Shown: positions 9,023 through 17,387 of the stretch, in pieces
Layout of the letters: the number at the start of each line of letters is the position of its first letter
Numbering within the stretch: the stretch's first letter is position 1
Assembly (NCBI GenBank): GCA_002345575.1
Contig: DDVX01000004.1
Coordinates: 62,001 to 126,000, forward strand
Reading direction: 5' to 3'
Length of the DNA stretch: 64,000 nucleotides
Source: Stutzerimonas stutzeri
GTDB taxonomy: Bacteria > Pseudomonadota > Gammaproteobacteria > Pseudomonadales > Pseudomonadaceae
The notes under the pieces: generated by a model
Seen by the model: the letters and a program-made list of their open reading frames with translations, nothing else
Databases searched by the model: none
Told to the model about the DNA's origin: nothing
Position numbers and translations under genes: made by a program

Positions 9023-9058
9023 CCGACTGCTGGATGAACGGAGGCGGTCGGAGTTTTT
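9023..9058 (+). terminator. Intrinsic terminator after metY
   Basis: CCGACTGC (9023-9030) pairs with GCGGTCGG (9044-9051) with one G-T wobble, followed by AGTTTTT. It starts right after the metY stop codon. Confidence 0.6.
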
Positions 9059-9148
9059 CCATCGGCAACCTCCAGTTCAAGGCGGCATGGCCTTGAGATT
9101 CACTCGCCTGCCGCCATCTATAGCAGACGCCTCACTGGAGCACGCCCC

Positions 9149-9583
9149 ATGACCGATTCGCTCGTCGTTCCCTGCGCGCACTGCGCCGGACTCAACCGCA
9201 TCCCCTCCGACCGCCTTAGCCAGCAGCCGCGCTGCGGGCGCTGCAAGGCCGAGGTCCTGCTCGGGACGCCCTTCGAGGTCAATCAGGGCAATTTCGCGCA
9301 GCAGATAAAAGGCGACATGCCGTTGTTGCTGGATGTCTGGGCCAGCTGGTGCGGCCCATGCCGCAGCTTTGCGCCGATCTTCGAGCAGGCTGCTGCTGAA
9401 CTTCAGGGCCGTTGCAGACTGGCCAAGCTGGACAGCGAAGCCAACCAGCAACTGTCCGGTCAGTTGGGCATTCGCTCCATTCCCAGCCTGATCCTGTTTA
9501 GAAATGGCCGCGAGGTGGCGCGCCAGAACGGTGCGATGCCGCTGCCTCAGCTGCTGGCCTGGATCGCGCAGCAGGGTATTTGA
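9149..9583 (+). CDS. trxC: Thioredoxin 2 (zinc-containing)
   Basis: Cytoplasmic disulfide reductase of 144 residues. An N-terminal zinc ribbon (C9-x2-C12 and C29-x2-C32) precedes a thioredoxin fold with active site WCGPC (C68 and C71) and the cis-proline loop IRSIPSLILF. The zinc ribbon distinguishes TrxC from TrxA, a copy of which lies at 52914-53240. It stands alone with about 125 bases upstream and 198 bases downstream. In enterobacteria TrxC is induced by oxidative stress; I see no recognisable OxyR site here. Confidence 0.95.
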   Translation: MTDSLVVPCAHCAGLNRIPSDRLSQQPRCGRCKAEVLLGTPFEVNQGNFAQQIKGDMPLLLDVWASWCGPCRSFAPIFEQAAAELQGRCRLAKLDSEANQQLSGQLGIRSIPSLILFRNGREVARQNGAMPLPQLLAWIAQQGI

Positions 9584-9781
9584 CGCCTCCGCAAAATGCA
9601 TCCAGCTATACCCAGATCCCGATAAGAAGTTCCGTCCAGAAGTCACCTCCCATCCGCAGCGTTTGCCTCGCGAGGATGGCGAACGGATAATGCCCGCACT
9701 TTTATGCTGCATTTACCGACAGTTGTCATTCATGGACCGATACGCCAATAACAAGACCTGCCAAAGCGCTGGGTATCTACC

Positions 9782-10492
9782 GTGATTCAATTCGACATTG
9801 ATCAATGGCGTGCTTGGGCTCCAGGCCTGACGAGTGCCGGCGATTGGGCGATCTGGGCGCGTGATCCCAATTGCCCCGAAGATGACAGCGAGCCAGATGT
9901 CAGCTTTCTTCCGGCCATGCAGCGCCGCCGCCTGAGCCGCCTGGCACGCATGGCCTTTGCCGTCGCCACGCCACTGGCAGAATCACCGATGCCGCTGGTG
10001 TATGCCTCGCGCCACGGTGAAACTCCACGCACCTTTGCCATCCTCAGCGACATGGCGCGGGAGGAAGCCCTTTCGCCCACGCAGTTCAGCCTCTCGGTAC
10101 ACAACGCGATCATCGGTCTGTGGTCGATCCAGCAGAACGATCACAGTGAAATGACCGCTCTGGCAGCCGAAGGCGACGGGCTGGAGCACGCCATACTCGA
10201 AGCCGCGCTGCTGCTGGGTGAAGGCGCACCCTCAGTGCTGGTGGTGGTCGCCGAAGACCGCCCCCCCGCCGTTTATCAGCCCTGGATCGATGACGTGCCC
10301 TTCCCCTATGCCGTGGCGCTGCGCCTTACACCCGGCAAAGGCTGGACGCTGGGCCTCGATGAGAGCGTTGACCAGAAAATGCCAAGGCTCTGGCCTCATG
10401 CACTGGAACTGGTTCGCATGCTGAGCGGCGAGCAGACATTGCGCGTGCACCATTGGAAGAAGCGTCGATGGACCTGGCAGAAAGCACAGTGA
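9782..10492 (+). CDS. Beta-ketoacyl synthase-like chain length factor of aryl polyene cluster (ApeC-like)
   Basis: A 236-residue protein of the 'beta-ketoacyl synthase chain length factor' family found in aryl polyene and xanthomonadin-type clusters. It matches the N-terminal half of a ketosynthase (FSLSVHNAIIGLWSI is the dimer-interface region) but lacks the catalytic Cys-His-His set, as expected of a chain length factor. In the characterised E. coli system the equivalent ApeC forms a heterodimer with the ketosynthase ApeO; an ApeO-like gene is present at 17892-19079. The start is a GTG at 9782. It is the first gene of the cluster; the next gene overlaps it by 25 bases. Confidence 0.85.
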   Translation: MIQFDIDQWRAWAPGLTSAGDWAIWARDPNCPEDDSEPDVSFLPAMQRRRLSRLARMAFAVATPLAESPMPLVYASRHGETPRTFAILSDMAREEALSPTQFSLSVHNAIIGLWSIQQNDHSEMTALAAEGDGLEHAILEAALLLGEGAPSVLVVVAEDRPPAVYQPWIDDVPFPYAVALRLTPGKGWTLGLDESVDQKMPRLWPHALELVRMLSGEQTLRVHHWKKRRWTWQKAQ

Positions 10493-11043
10493 ACAATCAC
10501 ACCAACCCGCCGTGGCTGTGGCGCCTGCTCGCCACGGGCCTGTCATTTCTGCTATTCGGCGTGGGCGGGCTGATATTGCGGCTGGTGGTGTTCCCGCTGC
10601 AGTCTCTGCTGCCCGGAGACGCCATACGTCAGCGTTTGCGTGCGCGCAAGACCGTCAACCGGGTGTTCTGGCTGTTCGTGCAGTTCATGTACCGCACCGG
10701 CGTGCTGACCTATCAGGTCGAAGGCGTCGAGCGCCTGGGCCGACCAGGCCAGCTGATCATCGCCAACCACCCATCGCTGATCGACGTGGTGGTGCTGATC
10801 GCCCTTATCCGCGACGCCAACTGCGTGGTCAAACAGAGCCTCTGGGACAACCCATTTACTCGCGGCCCGATCCGCGCCGCGCAGTACATCAGCAACAACG
10901 GCAGCGCGGAAATGCTCGACGAGGCCGCCGGGGCGCTGCAGCAGGGCCAGACGCTGATCATCTTTCCGGAAGGCACCCGCACAACACCGGATTCACCTGC
11001 AACCCTTCGCCGAGCGCATCACCTGGCGCCGCCGCGAGCGTGA
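10468..11043 (+). pseudogene. Truncated lysophospholipid acyltransferase of aryl polyene cluster (ApeD-like), 3' end deleted
   Basis: The reading frame begins at the ATG at 10468 (GGAAGA ribosome site; a TTG at 10453 is in frame but less likely). It encodes a PlsC-type acyltransferase with an N-terminal membrane segment, the catalytic HX4D motif in IANHPSLIDVVVLIA, and the substrate motif IIFPEGTRTTP. Immediately after that motif, at about 10985, family similarity stops and the frame reads about 20 unrelated residues to a TGA at 11043. The C-terminal roughly 80 residues expected after FPEGTR are missing. The same DNA in another frame codes for the tail of a different cluster gene (next entry), so this is a deletion scar rather than a simple frameshift. 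It is probably inactive. Confidence 0.85.
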
Positions 11044-11167
11044 CGCCATCGTTGCGCACTGGGTACAGCGTTATGCCGATGAGTTGGCTGCGCGCTGCCT
11101 GCAAGCACCGCTGCAATGGTTCAATTTCTATCCCTTCTGGAATACTCATGACCAACGCGACACCTGA
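10985..11167 (+). pseudogene. 3' remnant of glycosyltransferase/acyltransferase (ApeJ-like)
   Basis: In the frame ending at the TGA 11165-11167, about 60 codons read RIHLQPFAERITWRRRERD, then DELAARCLQAPLQWFNFYPF and W. This is the C-terminal end typical of the LPLAT/lipid-A-acyltransferase-like half of the bifunctional glycosyltransferase in aryl polyene clusters, including the hallmark APLQWFNFYPFW. No start codon or N-terminal part exists: upstream of about 10985 the DNA belongs to the truncated acyltransferase. The remnant ends 20 bases inside the ammonia-lyase gene, the overlap expected of the intact ancestral arrangement. Confidence 0.82.
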
Positions 11168-12692
11168 GCCCGTCATCTTTGGCGAAAATCACCTGAGCAT
11201 CGAGGACGTGCTGGCCGTGGCCGAGCGACGCGCGCCCGTGCAACTGCAGGCCGACTCGGCATTCCGCCAGCACATTGCCCGCGGCGCCCAGTTTCTCGAC
11301 ACCCTGCTCGACCGCGAAGGCGTGATCTACGGCGTGACCACCGGCTACGGCGACTCCTGCGTGGTAGCGGTGCCGCTACATCAGGTCGAGGCGCTGCCGC
11401 AGCACCTGTTCACCTTCCACGGCTGCGGCCTGGGCAAACTGCTGGATGCCGAAGCGACCCGCGCGGTGCTCGCCGCGCGCCTGCGCTCGCTGACCCACGG
11501 CATGTCCGGGGTGCGTATCGAACTGCTGGATCGCATGCAGGCATTTCTCGAACACGACATCCTGCCGCTGATTCCCGAAGAGGGTTCGGTGGGCGCCAGC
11601 GGTGATCTGACCCCCCTGTCCTACGTCGCCGCAACCCTGACCGGCGCGCGCGATGTGATGTACCAGGGCCAGCGCCGCAGCGCCGCCGAAGTCCACCGCG
11701 AGCTGGGCTGGACGCCGCTGACCTTGCGCCCCAAGGAAGCCCTGGCGCTGATGAACGGCACTGCAGTGATGACTGGCCTCGCCTGCCTGGCCTTTGCCCG
11801 CGCTGACTACCTGCTCAAGCTGGCCACGCGCATCACCGCGCTCAACGTGGTGGCGCTGGAAGGTAACCCCGAACATTTCGACGAGCGCCTGTTCGCCGCC
11901 AAGCCCCACGCTGGACAGAATCAGGTTGCCGCCTGGATTCGCCAGGATCTGGCCATCGATGCACCGACCGCGCCATTGCATCGTCTGCAGGATCGCTACT
12001 CCATCCGCTGCGCACCGCATGTGCTGGGCGTGCTGGCTGACAGCCTGGGCCTGCTGCGCCAGTTCATCGAAACCGAGCTGAACAGCGCCAACGACAATCC
12101 CATTATCGATGCGGAAAACGAGCGGGTGCTGCACGGCGGGCACTTCTACGGCGGACATATCGCTTTCGCCATGGACAGCCTGAAGAACCTGGTGGGCAAC
12201 GTCGCCGACCTGCTCGACCGCCAACTCGCGCTACTGGTCGATACTCGCTACAACCACGGTTTGCCGAGCAACCTGTCCGGCGCGCCGGCGACCACGGCGA
12301 TGATCAACCACGGCTTCAAGGCGGTGCAGATCGGCGCCAGCGCCTGGACTGCCGAAGCGCTGAAAAACACTATGCCGGCCAGCGTCTTCTCACGCTCCAC
12401 CGAATGCCATAACCAAGACAAAGTCAGCATGGGCACCATTGCCGCGCGCGACGCCCTGCGCAGCCTTGAGCTGACCGAACAGGTGGCCGCAGCCACTCTG
12501 ATCGCTGCCAACCAGGGAGTCTGGCTGCGCCAGCGAGATGCCGCGGCACGTCCGCTACCGGCGCCACTGGCCGACATGCAGACTAAGCTCGGCGAGGATT
12601 TCCCGCCGCTAATCGAAGACCGCGCACTTGAGGGCGAACTGCGCCTGTGCCTGCAACGCATCCGTGAGCGGCACTGGAAGCTGTATGACTGA
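11148..12692 (+). CDS. HAL/PAL/TAL-family aromatic amino acid ammonia lyase
   Basis: A 514-residue ammonia lyase. The self-forming MIO cofactor triad A150-S151-G152 lies in GSVGASGDLTPLSYVAA, and the family motifs YGVTTGYGDSC near the N-terminus and NSANDNPIID are present. Aromatic ammonia lyases convert histidine, phenylalanine or tyrosine to the corresponding acrylate. In aryl-polyene-type clusters the enzyme is thought to supply or relate to the aromatic starter, but the substrate is not readable here. I start it at the ATG 11148 (MTNATPEPVIFGEN); the long in-frame upstream extension overlaps the acyltransferase in another frame and is not coding. Confidence 0.93.
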   Translation: MTNATPEPVIFGENHLSIEDVLAVAERRAPVQLQADSAFRQHIARGAQFLDTLLDREGVIYGVTTGYGDSCVVAVPLHQVEALPQHLFTFHGCGLGKLLDAEATRAVLAARLRSLTHGMSGVRIELLDRMQAFLEHDILPLIPEEGSVGASGDLTPLSYVAATLTGARDVMYQGQRRSAAEVHRELGWTPLTLRPKEALALMNGTAVMTGLACLAFARADYLLKLATRITALNVVALEGNPEHFDERLFAAKPHAGQNQVAAWIRQDLAIDAPTAPLHRLQDRYSIRCAPHVLGVLADSLGLLRQFIETELNSANDNPIIDAENERVLHGGHFYGGHIAFAMDSLKNLVGNVADLLDRQLALLVDTRYNHGLPSNLSGAPATTAMINHGFKAVQIGASAWTAEALKNTMPASVFSRSTECHNQDKVSMGTIAARDALRSLELTEQVAAATLIAANQGVWLRQRDAAARPLPAPLADMQTKLGEDFPPLIEDRALEGELRLCLQRIRERHWKLYD

Positions 12693-12703
12693 CCATCTGT
12701 TGC

Positions 12704-12769
12704 GTGGGAGCGGGCCATGCCCGCGATGCCTTTTCCAGATGCCATTCGCGGGCGCGGCCCGCTCCTACG
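12704..12769. repeat. REP doublet (REPIN-like) inside the aryl polyene operon
   Basis: Two oppositely oriented Pseudomonas-type REP sequences: GTGGGAGCGGGCCATGCCCG beginning at 12704, and its partner whose complement begins GTAGGAGCGGGC, ending at 12769. Each is itself a small palindrome and the two form a 66-base inverted pair. It occupies nearly all of the 89-bp space between the ammonia lyase stop and the thioesterase start, the only such gap in an otherwise overlapping operon. Confidence 0.85.
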
Positions 12770-12781
12770 AGGGAATTCGCC

Positions 12782-13207
12782 ATGCGTAAGACCGGCGTAC
12801 TGCAGGCCGAGGTCGAAATCCTCGTACCCTTCTTCGATGTCGACTCCATGGATGTGGTCTGGCACGGTCACTACATCAAGTATTTCGAGGTTGCGCGCTG
12901 CGCGCTGCTCGAGCGCATCGGCCACAACTACGTGCAAATGCGCGATGCCGGCTACGCCTGGCCGGTGATCGACGTGCAGCTGCGCTACATGCGAGGTGCG
13001 CGCTTCAATCAGCGCATCCTTGTGCGCGCCGACCTAATCGAGTGGGAGAACCGTCTGAAGATCAATTACCTGATTACCGATGCCGAGACCGGTGAACGCA
13101 TGACCCGCGGCACCACGGTGCAGGTGGCGGTGGAAATTGCCAGCCGTGAAATGCTGCTGGCCTCGCCGAAGGTCTTTGTCGAAGCCGTCGAGCAGGCGCT
13201 GGCATGA
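12782..13207 (+). CDS. Acyl-CoA/acyl-ACP thioesterase, 4HBT hotdog family (ApeK-like)
   Basis: A 141-residue hotdog-fold thioesterase. The catalytic-type pattern FFDVDSMDVVWHGHYIKYFE, with the aspartate of the 4-hydroxybenzoyl-CoA thioesterase motif (D-x-x-x-V-V-W-H-x-x-Y), is near the N-terminus. In aryl polyene systems the enzyme is proposed to release or proofread acyl intermediates. The start is taken at 12782 (MRKTGVLQAEVEILVP), directly after the REP doublet with a GAGGGAA ribosome site; the frame upstream to 12704 is REP sequence. Its stop overlaps the LolA-like gene by ATGA. Confidence 0.9.
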   Translation: MRKTGVLQAEVEILVPFFDVDSMDVVWHGHYIKYFEVARCALLERIGHNYVQMRDAGYAWPVIDVQLRYMRGARFNQRILVRADLIEWENRLKINYLITDAETGERMTRGTTVQVAVEIASREMLLASPKVFVEAVEQALA

Positions 13208-13812
13208 TCCGCCCCCTGTTTACACGGCTGTTCCTCGCACTCGGCCTGCTGTTGCTTACCGCGAGCGCCTTCGCATTCGACCTGGCACAACTGAGCCAAC
13301 AGCTACGCGAGCCGGCAGTGGTGCGTGGCCAGTTCATCCAGGAAAAACACCTGCGCGCCTTGCCCATGCCGTTGGTCAGCCGTGGCCAGTTCGTGCTGGC
13401 GCGCGACCACGGCCTGCTCTGGTTGCTACAGCAGCCCTTGCAACAGGATTACCGCATCACCGCTTCGGGCATCGTCCAGCGCACCGAGAGTGGCTGGCGT
13501 GCAGCCGGCCAACAGGGCGCATCAAAGCGCCAGAACGAGCTGTTCCTGGCTGTGCTCGGCGGCGATGCCGAGGCCTTGCAACGCGACTTCGAGCTGGATC
13601 TTCAAGGCAACGCCCAAGCCTGGACGCTGAGCCTGACGCCCCGTGCCCGGCTGCTGCAGCAGATCTTCAACGCCATCCATATCCAGGGCGGCACCAGTGT
13701 CGAGCGCATCGAACTGCTGGAAACACAAGGTGATAGCACGCTGCTGCTGCTGGAAAGCAGCCAGGTAGATGACCAGCTGAGCCCCGGCGAGCAGCATGAC
13801 CTCACCTACTGA
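13204..13812 (+). CDS. LolA-like outer-membrane lipoprotein carrier of aryl polyene cluster
   Basis: A 202-residue periplasmic protein with a signal peptide (residues 1-24, cleaved near ASAFA-FD) and a LolA-like half-barrel sequence; QFIQEKHLRALPMPLVSRGQ is the typical VxGxFxQxK-like start of the domain. It probably carries the hydrophobic polyene lipid across the periplasm, by analogy with LolA carrying lipoproteins. It overlaps the thioesterase gene by 4 bases and the exporter gene by 17. Confidence 0.88.
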   Translation: MIRPLFTRLFLALGLLLLTASAFAFDLAQLSQQLREPAVVRGQFIQEKHLRALPMPLVSRGQFVLARDHGLLWLLQQPLQQDYRITASGIVQRTESGWRAAGQQGASKRQNELFLAVLGGDAEALQRDFELDLQGNAQAWTLSLTPRARLLQQIFNAIHIQGGTSVERIELLETQGDSTLLLLESSQVDDQLSPGEQHDLTY

Positions 13813-16156
13813 TCAGGCACTCAGGCTGCCACGCCTGATACCCATCCTGTTCGCCGTCGCCCTGCTCGGACTGGTAGGCCTGACCGCTTGGCAATGGCGT
13901 GACGGCCCGCCGGTCAGTGCCAACCTGATGCAACTGCTGCCCAGCGGCGCGCCGGGTGAGCTGGAGCAGCTGGCCGAAGCGCGCATGCAGGAACCGCTCA
14001 ACCGTGACCTGATGCTGCTGCTGCACCATGCCGATGACACAACGGCCGGCACTCTGGCTGGCGAGTTGGCAGATACCCTGCAGGCCAGTGGTCTGTTCGC
14101 TCAAGTGCGACGTTCGGTAGACACCAACCTTTCGGCAATCCGCCAGCAACTGCTGGACCAGCGCCTGGCACTGCTCGACACCGACAACCGTGAAACGCTG
14201 GGCGCCGACCCTGAAACCTTTATCCAGCAGCGCTTGCAACGGCTTTACAACCCCTTCGAGGGCAGCGGATTGCTGCCCATTGAGCAGGACTGGTTCGGCA
14301 TCGCCGAGCTGGCGCAACAGCAGCTGCCGCAACCAGGCAATGTCCGCGCCGGCCCGGATGGGCAGCTGTTGGCCGAGCACCAGGGCCAGCGCTGGGTGGT
14401 GATTCATGCACAGACCCACGGCGATGCCTTCGACAAAAGTCTGCCGCTGCAGGTCGAGGAACTGCTCGCTGATGCCCGCCTGCGCATAGAAAACGCCGAG
14501 GGCCAATTGCTCGCCGCCAGCGGGCTGCTGTATGCCGCCCACGGTCAGCGCCAGGCCCGCGAAGAAGCCAGCCTGATCGGCAGCCTGTCACTGTTGGCCG
14601 CCGTCTGCATGCTGCTGTTGCTGTTTCGAACTCCCCGCGTGCTGCTGATCGTGCTGCCGGTAGCGGTGGGGGCACTCAGCGGAGCAGCCGCCTGTATCGC
14701 CCTGTTCGGCCAGATCCACGTGCTGACTCTGGTGCTGGGCGCGAGCCTTGTCGGTGTGAGCATCGACTTTCCGCTGCACTACCTGTCCAAGAGCTGGACG
14801 CTGCAACCCTGGAACAGCCATCTGGCACTGCGCCTGACGCTACCGGGGCTGGTGCTGGCGCTGCTGACCAACGTCATCGGCTATCTGGCGATGGCGTTTA
14901 CGCCCTTCCCCGCACTCAGCCAGGTGGCGGTATTTTCCGCCGCTGGGCTAACCGGCGCCTTCGCCTGCGCCACCTGTCTGTTGCCTTGGCTGCTGCGCGC
15001 ACCATTGCAGCCCTGGCCGAAGCCGCTGGGCTGGGCTGAACGTGCGCTGTGCCTGCGCCAGGCACTGCTCAGCCGCATCGCCACACCTTGGCTGCTGGCG
15101 GCGTTCGCACTGTACTGCGTCATCGGTGTGCTGCAGGTTTCCTTCACCGACGACCTGCGCCAGTGGGTCAGCCGCGCTCCGGCTCTGCAGGAACAGGCCC
15201 AGCGCATCGGCGAGATCAGCGGCTTTCGGCCCACCAGCCAGTATTTCCTGCTGCGCGCGGCGAGCAGCGATGAACTGCTGGCCAACCAGCAGGTCCTGAG
15301 CAGCGAACTCGACACGCTGGTCGCTGAGGACCACCTCGGCGGTTACCTCGCCCTGAGCCAGATCGCAGCGCCCGTCACCGCACAGAAAAATCTGCAACTG
15401 GCCCTGCCGCATCTGCTCGAGGCCGCCCAGCCGCTGCTGGCATTGGGCGTCGCGACCGAGCAACTGGAAGCCGAACTGGACGCCTTGCAAACGCAGCCCG
15501 CAGTCGAGTTGGAGCAAATACTTGCCGGCCCGCTGGGTGAGCCCTGGCGACCACTCTGGCTGGGCCGCCAGGCCGACGGTTCCGTCGCCGGCCTGGTCAG
15601 CCTGCAGGGGCTGCGCAACAGTGGAGCGCTGGCGGATGTCGGCCAGGGCATCGAAGGTCTGACCCTCATCGACCGGCCCGCAGAGCTGAACCAACTGTTC
15701 GCCGAAACCAAGACCCAGGCTGCCGCGCTCAAGCTGGCCGCCGCCGCGCTGATCCTTGTCCTGCTCTGCGTGCCCTTCGGCTGGCGTGGCGCTGTGCGTT
15801 GCCTGGCCGTACCGCTCTTGGCGGCCCTCGGCAGCCTGGCCAGCCTCGGCTGGCTGGGCCAATCGCTGACGCTGTTCGGGCTGTTCGGGCTGCTTCTGGT
15901 CACCGCCATCGGCGTCGATTACGCGATTCTGATGCGCGAACGGGTCGGTGGCGCAGCGGTAAGTCTGGTCGGCACTCTGCTGGCCGCCGTCACTACCTGG
16001 CTATCGTTCGGCCTGCTGGCCGTTTCCAGCACACCGGCGGTGAGCAATTTCGGTCTGGCCGTCAGCCTCGGCCTGCTGTTCAGCTTCTTTCTGGCTCCCT
16101 GGGCCATCTCATCGCAATCCCAATCTCAGGCAAGGAGCCCATATGGCACTGCATGA
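13796..16156 (+). CDS. MMPL/RND-family exporter of aryl polyene cluster
   Basis: A 786-residue inner-membrane transporter of the RND superfamily, MMPL type. Each half has one leading helix, a large periplasmic domain and a bundle of five helices (about residues 255-400 and 640-775). The proton-relay aspartates appear as LGASLVGVSIDFPLHYLSKS in the first bundle and TAIGVDYAILMRERV in the second. It is expected to lift the finished aryl polyene lipid from the inner membrane and hand it to the LolA-like carrier. It overlaps both neighbours (17 and 14 bases). Confidence 0.92.
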   Translation: MTSPTDQALRLPRLIPILFAVALLGLVGLTAWQWRDGPPVSANLMQLLPSGAPGELEQLAEARMQEPLNRDLMLLLHHADDTTAGTLAGELADTLQASGLFAQVRRSVDTNLSAIRQQLLDQRLALLDTDNRETLGADPETFIQQRLQRLYNPFEGSGLLPIEQDWFGIAELAQQQLPQPGNVRAGPDGQLLAEHQGQRWVVIHAQTHGDAFDKSLPLQVEELLADARLRIENAEGQLLAASGLLYAAHGQRQAREEASLIGSLSLLAAVCMLLLLFRTPRVLLIVLPVAVGALSGAAACIALFGQIHVLTLVLGASLVGVSIDFPLHYLSKSWTLQPWNSHLALRLTLPGLVLALLTNVIGYLAMAFTPFPALSQVAVFSAAGLTGAFACATCLLPWLLRAPLQPWPKPLGWAERALCLRQALLSRIATPWLLAAFALYCVIGVLQVSFTDDLRQWVSRAPALQEQAQRIGEISGFRPTSQYFLLRAASSDELLANQQVLSSELDTLVAEDHLGGYLALSQIAAPVTAQKNLQLALPHLLEAAQPLLALGVATEQLEAELDALQTQPAVELEQILAGPLGEPWRPLWLGRQADGSVAGLVSLQGLRNSGALADVGQGIEGLTLIDRPAELNQLFAETKTQAAALKLAAAALILVLLCVPFGWRGAVRCLAVPLLAALGSLASLGWLGQSLTLFGLFGLLLVTAIGVDYAILMRERVGGAAVSLVGTLLAAVTTWLSFGLLAVSSTPAVSNFGLAVSLGLLFSFFLAPWAISSQSQSQARSPYGTA

Positions 16157-17387
16157 TTTGCAACAACGTGAAGTCGTGATTATCGGTGCCGGCCCTTCCG
16201 GCTCAATCGCCGGCGCGCTGCTCAAGCGCAAGGGGCATGAGGTGCTGATCCTGGAGCGCCAGCGCTTCCCGCGCTTCTCCATCGGCGAGAGCCTGCTGTC
16301 GCACTGCCTGGACTTCATCGAGGAAGCCGGCATGCTCGAAGCCGTGCAAGCCCACGGTTTCCAGACCAAGCACGGCGCGGCCTTCGGCTGGGGTGAGCGC
16401 TACACCGAGTTCGACTTCCGCGACAAGTTCACCGAGGGTCACGGCAGCACCTATCAGGTTCAGCGCGCCGACTTCGACAAGCTGCTGGCCGATCAGGCCG
16501 AGCTGCAGGGTGTGGAAATCCGCTATGAGGAAGAACTCATCGCTGCGGACTTCTCCAGCCCGCGCCCACGGCTGCAGGTGCGCCGCGCCGACGGCAGTGA
16601 GTACATGATCGAGACCAACTTCGTGCTCGACGCTAGCGGCTACGGTCGCGTGCTGCCGCGCCTGCTGGACCTGGAAGCACCGTCGAGCTTCCCGGTACGC
16701 CGCGCGGTGTTCACTCACATTCAGGACAACATCGACGACCCGCAATTTGACCGCAACAAGATCCTCATCACCACACATCCAGAGATGCGTGATGTCTGGT
16801 ACTGGACCATCCCCTTCAGCAACGGTCGCTGCTCATTGGGCGTAGTTGCCCGCGCCGAACGCTATGAAGGCCGCCCGCTGGATCTTGATGCCTGCCTGAA
16901 GGAATTCGTCAACGAGGCGCCGAACCTGAGGCGCATCCTGAAGAACGCCGAATGGGACACCCCGGCACGGCTTATCGGCGGCTACTCAGCCAACGTCAAG
17001 TCGCTGCACGGCCCTGGTTTTGCGCTGCTGGGCAATGCGGCGGAGTTTCTCGACCCGGTGTTCTCCTCCGGCGTGACCATCGCCATGCGCTCCTCGAGCA
17101 TGGCCGCCGATGCACTGCATCGCCAGTTGTCGGGGGAAACGGTGGACTGGGAGACCGAGTTCGCCATCCCCCTCAAGCGCGGCGTTGATACCTTCCGCAC
17201 CTACGTGGAGGGTTGGTACGATTGCAGCTTCCAGGATGTCATCTACTACGAACACGCCCAGCCGGAGATCCGCCGGATGATCAGCTCGATTCTCGCCGGC
17301 TATGCCTGGGACGAAAGCAATCCTTATGTCGCTGAATCCCGACGCCGCCTGCGGGTGCTGGCCGAGCTGTGCCGCAACGATGCCTGA
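16143..17387 (+). CDS. FAD-dependent oxidoreductase (halogenase-like family) of aryl polyene cluster
   Basis: A 414-residue flavoprotein with an N-terminal GxGxxG fold (VVIIGAGPSGSIAGALLKRK, glycines 16-21), the GD-like second motif HGPGFALLGNAAEFLDPVFSSG, and the general plan of geranylgeranyl-reductase/tryptophan-halogenase-like monooxygenases. I do not see the FAD-halogenase WxWxIP motif; the local sequence is WYWTIPFSNGR, which lies in the same place but differs. Homologues are standard members of aryl polyene clusters, where their reaction on the polyene or its aryl head is unresolved. The start has an AAGGAG ribosome site. Confidence 0.88.
   Translation: MALHDLQQREVVIIGAGPSGSIAGALLKRKGHEVLILERQRFPRFSIGESLLSHCLDFIEEAGMLEAVQAHGFQTKHGAAFGWGERYTEFDFRDKFTEGHGSTYQVQRADFDKLLADQAELQGVEIRYEEELIAADFSSPRPRLQVRRADGSEYMIETNFVLDASGYGRVLPRLLDLEAPSSFPVRRAVFTHIQDNIDDPQFDRNKILITTHPEMRDVWYWTIPFSNGRCSLGVVARAERYEGRPLDLDACLKEFVNEAPNLRRILKNAEWDTPARLIGGYSANVKSLHGPGFALLGNAAEFLDPVFSSGVTIAMRSSSMAADALHRQLSGETVDWETEFAIPLKRGVDTFRTYVEGWYDCSFQDVIYYEHAQPEIRRMISSILAGYAWDESNPYVAESRRRLRVLAELCRNDA

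Noticed and set aside
10468..11043. Simple frameshift in the acyltransferase
   Set aside because: No frame downstream of 10990 continues the PlsC-like domain; the DNA instead encodes another gene's C-terminus, so it is a deletion joint.
10512..11147. Long N-terminal extension of the ammonia lyase frame
   Set aside because: It overlaps the acyltransferase in another frame, is arginine/alanine-rich nonsense and lacks lyase similarity; the lyase begins at the ATG 11148.
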